From the NCBI GenBank assembly GCA_002325645.1, contig DCSN01000129.1:14805-42493 (forward strand): DNA of 27,689 nt, written 5' to 3'. A program made the translations under genes and the position numbers. The DNA is from Pseudanabaena sp. UBA1465. GTDB taxonomy: Bacteria; Cyanobacteriota; Cyanobacteriia; Pseudanabaenales; Pseudanabaenaceae. Below the pieces are notes generated by a model that saw nothing but the letters and a program-made list of their open reading frames with translations, was not told the origin of the DNA and ran no database searches. Position 1 is the stretch's first letter, and each line of letters starts with the position of its first letter. Positions 22,462-27,689 of this stretch are shown one piece after another.

Positions 22462-22770
22462 TTAATCTTGATAGTTATTGTAACAAAGCAAATCTAACCC
22501 ACGCTCAAAAATCTCATCGATCGCTAACATCTCACCGTCAGTAGTCATGAACTTATGATCCTTGGTAGCTTTAATGCGATCGCCATTTTCCAACTCATAT
22601 TCAAAGACTTCTTGATTACCGCGATCGTGCCACTGGGCGATCGGTTGAGTATAGACAAATCCATTCTCATCAACACTATAAACCTGACATTCTATATGAT
22701 GCTCAACGATTTTACCGATCGCGATTAAGCCATATTCCACCGTTCGCACTAACGTATCGTAACTGAGACA
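22462..22770 (-). other. Split DnaE intein, N-terminal fragment
   Basis: These 102 residues follow the extein end FAEY. They start with CLSYDTLVRTVEYGLIAIGK and continue VEHHIECQVYSVDENG, QPIAQWHDRGNQEVFEYELENG, the block B ATKDHKFMTTDGEML and DEIFERGLDL. This matches the well-known Nostoc DnaE N-intein in length and motifs, although the last residues diverge. It associates with the C fragment on DnaE-C for protein trans-splicing. Confidence 0.95.
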
Positions 22771-25700
22771 ATATTCCGCGAAAATTACCATCTGATCGAA
22801 GAGATCGTTAGAAATTTCTGACCTGATGCCATTTTTAGCGCAACCATCAAGGAAAATGGAACGCTGTTTTTCCATTTCTTCAGGTTTCTTTTTTCCCATC
22901 GCCCGCCGCAATAAGTCCGCCGCACCAAGGGAATAGCCAGCTAATTCCTGAGCCATCTTCATGATCTGCTCTTGATAACAGTTGTGCGTGACAACTCCAT
23001 TGGCAAGGAAATAGGGAGAACTTTGATCTGCCATTTCAATATCAAAACATTCAGATGTTCCCCAATCTTCAACAGATACCACAAATACTGGACGAGCATC
23101 CTGTAGATACGTCTCTGTATAAATTTTTTGATACGCTTCAGTCCAACCTGTAATCTTTGACGCATATTGCGATCTCACAGGTTTAAACATTACTCCTGCT
23201 TGAAGAGAACGCTTAGCAGTTTTGCGACTTTCTCGATCCGTTGTAGCGATCGCCTCTTCTAACTCTTCCTGCATTCGCAAAGATGGTACAGGAATGAAGT
23301 TGTATTTTTTCTCACCAGTAAGCTTTTGAGGTAATCTTGGCTCACCAATTAGCTGATAAAAACGGGCAATATCCGTAATCATTACATGGGTTGAATGCAG
23401 AGAATAGGAGATTTTTAGACTACTCAGCAATTGCCCTACTTGCTTAATAAGTTGGTTAGAAATACTACGGAAATAAGGATTTTGAGTATAGGAACCATCG
23501 CTATCCCATAGTCCTCGCAAAACATCAATGCGATCGCTGTCTTGATAATTAACTATATCAACAGGTAAATGTTTGTCTTTAGAATTAACTTTCCAGTTTC
23601 TACCACCATAGATTTTATCCATGAAGATAGTTAATGGAGTTGGTTGTGGTTGCGTTTTAAACTTTGCATAGGCATACCAGCAACGGGTATGAAAATAATG
23701 CTTTGGTTCACCTTTCCATGTCTCAGATATCAAATTAGCAACCCAAATAGCGGTTTCTTCACTAGAGCAAGCAATATTCGGAGAACTAGAAGTTAAGTGT
23801 CCATCACCAACTAATAAACCTAATAAGTAGGCTTCATTGGGGTTAAGTGATTTATTTTTTTTAGAAATTTGCCAAGTTTCATAAATGACTGAACCGTTGA
23901 CATGAGCATTCTTGATATTGCCCAAAGGCTTTAATTCATAGGCAAAACGATCGCCTTCTGGTGTGAGAAAGCGATGCTCTGGCGTGCAGTAAATTTCTGT
24001 ACCTGTGGATAGCGTAATTTTGACAATTGATTTAATACCACTTTGCCATTGTTTAGCGACTTTAGCTGACCATACGCGCTTACCGTCAGAAGATAGAACT
24101 AGATCACCTTTGCGAATATTCTCAATTGCTGTACTTGTGCCATCTGGTCTAGCAATTAAAGTTCCTTTAGCAAGACACAAAACCCCATAGGTATTATTTA
24201 AAATCGGTTCTAAAGTATGGTGCTGATACTCGATCGCTTCTCGACCATGCTTACGATTGATGAACTTAGGAATTAATCCTGCATCCAAAGGTCCTGGACG
24301 ATAGAGCGCTAAAATCGAAGAAATATCTTCAATATTAGAAGGTTTGAGATCTTTGACGATCTGCTTCATGCCTGACGATTCTAATTGGAAGACACCTTCG
24401 AGATCACCTTTTTCTAATAGCTTGTAGGTTTTTTCGTTTGCCTCTGTGGACATATCGGGGGCGATCGCATCGATATGAAAATTCGGATCTTGATTACCGC
24501 GAATTAACTTACTGGTATGCTCAATTGTGGTTAAGTTCCGCAATCCCAAGAAGTCCATTTTTAATAGACCAAGGGATTCCAAATCTTCCATTGTGTATTG
24601 GGTGACGACTTGCCCTTCATTACTGCGCTGCAATGGCACAACTTCATCCAGTGGAAAAGGCGAAATTACCACCCCTGCCGCGTGAACGCCCGAACTTTTG
24701 TTCACGCCTTCGATCCGCATCGCCATGTCAAGCCATTCAAAGACTTTAGGATCATTTTTATAGCGATCGCGGAATTCTGGTGCTGGCGATTCCTCGGAAA
24801 TCATTACCTTGAGTTTGGCTGGTTTTCCCCGCGAAACAGGAATCATTTTCGCCATCTTGTCAGATTCACTGTAGGACACATCTAGCACCCTTGCCACATC
24901 TTTAAGCACAGCTTTGGAAGTTAAACGGTTAAAGGTAACGATTTGCGCGACTCGTTCCTGTCCATAGCGTTGGGTGACATAATCAATTAATTCACTACGA
25001 TGATCGATACAGAAATCAGTATCAATATCAGGCATCGACTTCCGTTCAGGATTGAGAAATCTTTCAAAGAGAAGTCCATGATGGATCGGGTCAATATTGG
25101 TGATTCCTAAGGAATAAGCGACGAGAGAACCTGCGGCACTACCACGCCCAGGTCCCACAGGAATCTTTTTGTCTCTAGCATATTTGATATAGTCCCAAAC
25201 CACTAGGAAATAAGTGGCAAAGCCCATTTGCATGATGATTCCCAATTCAAAGCGCAAGCGCTCTTGATATTCGGCGGAAATCTCAGCATGGGTTTTGACA
25301 TTAAATCTTTGCAGCAAACCTTGCCATGTCACTTCTTCAAAATAAGTATCGGCAGTATGTCCTTCAGGAATGGGGTAATCAGCCGCACGGGGATCGCGCA
25401 TCAGGTCGTAGGGCTTGACTTTATTGGCGGCATGGAGGGTATTGGCAAGCGCCTCTTCAATTAATTCATCTTCCAAATGATCACGAAATAGCTGTTTCAT
25501 CTCTTTATAGGATTTGAGATATTCCATCCCGCTATAACGGAGGCGATTCTCATCGGAAATTAGCTTTCCTGTTTGGATACAAAGCAGTGCATCGTGGGCT
25601 TCCACATCGGAGCAGGAGGTGAAGTGAGAGTCATTGGTGGCGATTACTCTAATATCTAGTTCACGCGCAATTTTAAAGATCTCCACATTCACAATCCGAT

Positions 25701-26265
25701 CTTCAGGATAGCCATGATCTTGAATTTCTAAATAATAATCATCGCCAAAATGTTCTTTATACCAAGCTGCCACCCGCCGAGCTTCTTCGCGATCGCCTTT
25801 CATGATCGACTGCGGCACTTCTCCTGCTAAACATCCAGAAGTAAGCATCAATCCTTCTTTATATTGCAAAAGATAATCTTTACTGATGCAAGGACGTGCA
25901 AACATCCCTTTACCCTGAAATCCTTGTAAATGGGAAATGGAAGTTAATTTAACAAGATTACGATAGCCCTGTGTATCTTTGGCGAGAACGCATTGATGAT
26001 ATTTTTTTCCTTCTTTATCTCCTCTCTTATATTGTTTGGTAATGTCGCCATTCAAGACATACATTTCATTGCCAATAATTGGCTTAATTCCCTTAGATTT
26101 GCAGGTTTTGATCAGTTCGATCGCCCCATACATCACACCATGATCGGTCAAGGCGATCGCGGGCATTCCTAGTTCCACAGCGCGGCTAACTAGATGCGGA
26201 ATTTGGCTTGCCCCATCAAGCAAACTATATTCCGTATGAACGTGCAGCCCCACAAATCCAGTCAT
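22462..26265 (-). CDS. dnaE: DNA polymerase III alpha subunit, N-terminal half, with a full intein and a split N-intein
   Basis: This 1267-residue precursor is the N-terminal portion of the replicative polymerase. The N-terminal PHP domain begins GLHVHTEYSLLDG. The polymerase active site has PDIDTDF at 412-418 (Asp413 and Asp415) and Asp571 in KMDFLG. A complete intein (residues 697-1095) interrupts the sequence between TYGVL and CYQEQIMKMA. The chain ends with the 102-residue N half of the cyanobacterial split DnaE intein, starting at Cys1166 after FAEY. After both splicing events the N-extein would be about 766 residues, normal for cyanobacterial DnaE-N. It needs trans-splicing with a DnaE-C protein encoded elsewhere. 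The last nine residues (LLCYNNYQD) differ from the usual tail. The start has no clear ribosome-binding site. Directly downstream is the island of repeats. Confidence 0.96.
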   Translation of the reverse strand: MTGFVGLHVHTEYSLLDGASQIPHLVSRAVELGMPAIALTDHGVMYGAIELIKTCKSKGIKPIIGNEMYVLNGDITKQYKRGDKEGKKYHQCVLAKDTQGYRNLVKLTSISHLQGFQGKGMFARPCISKDYLLQYKEGLMLTSGCLAGEVPQSIMKGDREEARRVAAWYKEHFGDDYYLEIQDHGYPEDRIVNVEIFKIARELDIRVIATNDSHFTSCSDVEAHDALLCIQTGKLISDENRLRYSGMEYLKSYKEMKQLFRDHLEDELIEEALANTLHAANKVKPYDLMRDPRAADYPIPEGHTADTYFEEVTWQGLLQRFNVKTHAEISAEYQERLRFELGIIMQMGFATYFLVVWDYIKYARDKKIPVGPGRGSAAGSLVAYSLGITNIDPIHHGLLFERFLNPERKSMPDIDTDFCIDHRSELIDYVTQRYGQERVAQIVTFNRLTSKAVLKDVARVLDVSYSESDKMAKMIPVSRGKPAKLKVMISEESPAPEFRDRYKNDPKVFEWLDMAMRIEGVNKSSGVHAAGVVISPFPLDEVVPLQRSNEGQVVTQYTMEDLESLGLLKMDFLGLRNLTTIEHTSKLIRGNQDPNFHIDAIAPDMSTEANEKTYKLLEKGDLEGVFQLESSGMKQIVKDLKPSNIEDISSILALYRPGPLDAGLIPKFINRKHGREAIEYQHHTLEPILNNTYGVLCLAKGTLIARPDGTSTAIENIRKGDLVLSSDGKRVWSAKVAKQWQSGIKSIVKITLSTGTEIYCTPEHRFLTPEGDRFAYELKPLGNIKNAHVNGSVIYETWQISKKNKSLNPNEAYLLGLLVGDGHLTSSSPNIACSSEETAIWVANLISETWKGEPKHYFHTRCWYAYAKFKTQPQPTPLTIFMDKIYGGRNWKVNSKDKHLPVDIVNYQDSDRIDVLRGLWDSDGSYTQNPYFRSISNQLIKQVGQLLSSLKISYSLHSTHVMITDIARFYQLIGEPRLPQKLTGEKKYNFIPVPSLRMQEELEEAIATTDRESRKTAKRSLQAGVMFKPVRSQYASKITGWTEAYQKIYTETYLQDARPVFVVSVEDWGTSECFDIEMADQSSPYFLANGVVTHNCYQEQIMKMAQELAGYSLGAADLLRRAMGKKKPEEMEKQRSIFLDGCAKNGIRSEISNDLFDQMVIFAEYCLSYDTLVRTVEYGLIAIGKIVEHHIECQVYSVDENGFVYTQPIAQWHDRGNQEVFEYELENGDRIKATKDHKFMTTDGEMLAIDEIFERGLDLLCYNNYQD
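22490..22595 (-). repeat. Parent locus of the intein-derived repeat, inside dnaE
   Basis: This is the segment of the split N-intein that recurs at 17500, 18123, 18819, 21099 and 21773. It runs from YELENG to GLDL. At several third positions all five other copies differ from this one (for example GAC here, GAT in the copies), so the copies look more related to each other than to dnaE. Confidence 0.85.
22981..24177 (-). other. In-frame intein within DnaE, 399 residues, with LAGLIDADG endonuclease
   Basis: The intein begins with Cys (CLAKGTLIARPDG, block A) and has a block B-like TPEHRFLTPEG at intein residues 65-75. The endonuclease motifs are AYLLGLLVGDG (about 116-126) and VLRGLWDSDG (about 219-228), both with the catalytic-type Asp. 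The end is GVVTHN followed by Cys of the extein (blocks F/G: VEDWGTSECFDIEM and the His-Asn pair). All splicing residues are present, so it should self-splice, and the endonuclease may be active. The insertion point lies in the conserved TYGVL/CYQEQ region of the polymerase. Confidence 0.93.
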
Positions 26266-26303
26266 ATTATTTTTTAAATATCAAATCTTCGGGAGTGATC
26301 AAC

Positions 26304-26340
26304 ATTAGGACGGACGGCGCGAAGTGCCGCCCGTCCTAAT
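26304..26340 (-). terminator. Hairpin after the protoporphyrinogen oxidase gene
   Basis: Arms 26304-26320 and 26324-26340 pair over 17 bases with two imperfect positions around a GAA loop. It lies directly after the hemY stop codon (26343-26345) and 38 bases before the dnaE start, so it should separate the two transcripts. Confidence 0.65.
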
Positions 26341-26342
26341 AT

Positions 26343-27689
26343 TTATTTTAAGAATTCATCAATTTTGTCTGCTTCTTGTAAACCACGCTTGATGCAGTCA
26401 CCGAGCGCTACGCCGCCGATAAAGTTGGCGCTAATATACAGCCCTTGAGATTTTTGTAATTGAGCTTCCACAGTGGCGAGGCGATCTAAATGCCCAATTT
26501 CATATTGGGGAATTGCTTTGTCCCAAACATGAACAGCGATCGCTTTGGGTTCGATTTTTGAGTCAGGACGGAGAATTGTTTTCTTCAGATCAGCGTGGAC
26601 AGCTTGAATGATTTCGGATTCTGAAAGCTTTGCTAAGGCGGGATCGAGAGTGCCGCCGATGAAGTTGAGTAGTAGTTGCCAGCCTGCGGGGGCGCGTCCT
26701 GCAAACAGACTCGATGACCAAATTGTTCCTAAGGTGCGGACTCCTTGAGTGCGGGGAATCAGATTGCCAAAACCTTTCATATCGTAGGCAAATTCGCTTT
26801 TAGGATAGGCAAGTACTACACAAGCTACTGTCGGATAGAAGATTTCACTTAGGGCTTGGCTGGCGACGGGTAGATAATCCTGTAGTAGTTTGGCGCTGAC
26901 ATAGGCGGGAGTGCTGAGAACCACCGATCGCGATCGCACAACTTGTTCACCCGTAGGCGTATCAAATTTAGAAATATAGATTTCACCCTGCTTTTCTAGC
27001 GATCGCAATGTCCATTCTTGCTTTACAGCCGTACCTTGCGCTCTCAGTTTCGCGGCGATCGCTTCAGGCAACATTTTGATGCCTTGACGAAAGGAACCAA
27101 GCTCACCAGATTTGGGTTTGGGAATATTGGGATCATTGAGCTTTTGAGCTTTACGATCTTTCATGGATAAAATTGCACCCGCTAATAAACCACCATAATT
27201 AGTTTCCAGACGGGAAATTTTGGCAAAGGCCGCCTTAGCGCTGAGGCGTTTGGGATCGCCTGCATATACACCAGAAATAAACGGGGCAACTAAGCGCTCC
27301 ACCGCCTGTTTACCAAGAAGCCGTGAAAAGAATTGATCGACGGATTCTTCTGCTGCCATCGCGGGACGGGCAAAGCCGAGCGCTCCTAAGGCTAAACGGA
27401 TTTTGCCACCCCACGTTAAAAGCTGCGAGGCGATCGCTTTCGGCGGACTCATTGGCAAAGCGTTAAGTTTGCCCTTGAGAAAGACAAAACGGGGTAATTT
27501 GCCATCCGCAAATAATATTTCGTCTTTTAATCCCACCTGTACGGCGAGGCGCAATAGTTCGGGGGCAGGCTGAAAACTATTGGGACCTTCTTCCCAGAGA
27601 TAGCCTTCATCATTGCGATTACTGGTAATTGCTCCACCGACGCGATCCTGTGCTTCCGCCACTAAAACACGATAATTTTTGGCGATCGC
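26343..27689 (-). CDS. hemY: Protoporphyrinogen oxidase (HemY type), 5' end beyond the window
   Basis: This flavoprotein oxidises protoporphyrinogen IX to protoporphyrin IX, the last shared step before the heme and chlorophyll branches. The visible part has about 448 residues. The frame is open to the window edge; residues before VAEAQDRVGG (AIAKNYRVL) are in frame, so the GTG at 27662 is not the start, and the FAD GxGxxG motif lies outside. Seen are RVGGAITS, YLWEEGPNSFQPA (about 30-42, the FAD-binding continuation), SVDQFFSRLLGKQAVERLVAPFISGVYAGDP (the oxygen-dependent PPOX signature) and the C-terminal FAD contact GLYISANFIGGVALGDCIKRG. It is not the HemJ type. It is probably membrane-associated at the thylakoid or plasma membrane. 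Confidence 0.9.
   Translation of the reverse strand, partial: AIAKNYRVLVAEAQDRVGGAITSNRNDEGYLWEEGPNSFQPAPELLRLAVQVGLKDEILFADGKLPRFVFLKGKLNALPMSPPKAIASQLLTWGGKIRLALGALGFARPAMAAEESVDQFFSRLLGKQAVERLVAPFISGVYAGDPKRLSAKAAFAKISRLETNYGGLLAGAILSMKDRKAQKLNDPNIPKPKSGELGSFRQGIKMLPEAIAAKLRAQGTAVKQEWTLRSLEKQGEIYISKFDTPTGEQVVRSRSVVLSTPAYVSAKLLQDYLPVASQALSEIFYPTVACVVLAYPKSEFAYDMKGFGNLIPRTQGVRTLGTIWSSSLFAGRAPAGWQLLLNFIGGTLDPALAKLSESEIIQAVHADLKKTILRPDSKIEPKAIAVHVWDKAIPQYEIGHLDRLATVEAQLQKSQGLYISANFIGGVALGDCIKRGLQEADKIDEFLK

Noticed and set aside
17500..22600. Repeats as integron attC sites, since ATCTAAC/GTTAGAT fits RYYYAAC/GTTRRRY and units are toxin-antitoxin cassettes
   Set aside because: There is no matching core at the other end and no end-to-end imperfect palindrome, no integrase is seen, and the whole repeat is explained by intein coding sequence.
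17500..22600. Repeats as a CRISPR array
   Set aside because: Spacing is hundreds to thousands of bases with genes between; copies are diverged.
27660..27662. GTG at 27662 as the hemY start
   Set aside because: The frame stays open to the window edge and the FAD-binding N-terminus must lie upstream.

Overview
The window looks like the chromosome of a cyanobacterium. Evidence seen in the sequence: many HIP1-type GCGATCGC octamers, a DNA polymerase III alpha gene that ends in the N-terminal half of the cyanobacterial split DnaE intein, and several cyanobacterial gene families. A Pseudanabaena-like filamentous genus is my guess from codon and palindrome style; it is not proven. No rRNA, tRNA or CRISPR array was recognised.

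Layout. 1-5450: ordinary core and accessory genes: an FMN/PPOX flavoprotein, a BioY biotin transporter, a KAS II-like ketoacyl synthase, a Uma2 nuclease-like protein, a membrane-anchored Ig-like/propeller protein and an RsbW-type ATPase. 5836-8115: a bifunctional Rel/SpoT (p)ppGpp enzyme. 8439-11263: a two-gene STAND system, with an HTH-NB-ARC ATPase and a TPR protein joined by an ATGA overlap. 11331-16480: a Uma2 protein, then a minus-strand group of exported proteins (a large lipoprotein, a Tat beta-trefoil-like protein, a pilin-like protein and a small Cys-containing secreted protein). Two of these share a duplicated upstream block. 16720-17493: an IS1-family element. 17500-22600: an accessory island beside dnaE, holding toxin-antitoxin-type modules and a Uma2 gene. 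22462-26265: the N half of dnaE, with one complete LAGLIDADG intein plus the split N-intein. 26343-27689: protoporphyrinogen oxidase, cut by the window edge.

The most striking feature is in the island. The roughly 95-bp segment that encodes block B to the end of the dnaE split N-intein (about 22490-22595) occurs five more times (17500, 18123, 18819, 21099, 21773), always in the same orientation. The copies separate the accessory modules: IS1 | DUF4160/DUF2442 | RelE-like pair | vapBC remnant, poly-G gene and ORF370 | yefM-yoeB | Uma2 | dnaE. The copies are mosaics. The sequence types on either side of an internal HIP1-like CGATCGC core occur in all four combinations, which points to recombination between copies. 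One copy replaces the C-terminal part of a VapC/PIN toxin. I see this as a candidate undescribed intein-derived repeat and cassette array.

Long perfect or near-perfect hairpins, often with a GCGGCGC/GCGCCGC core, lie at the 3' ends of most genes in the left 8.4 kb and before hemY. They probably serve as terminators and belong to a dispersed palindrome family.
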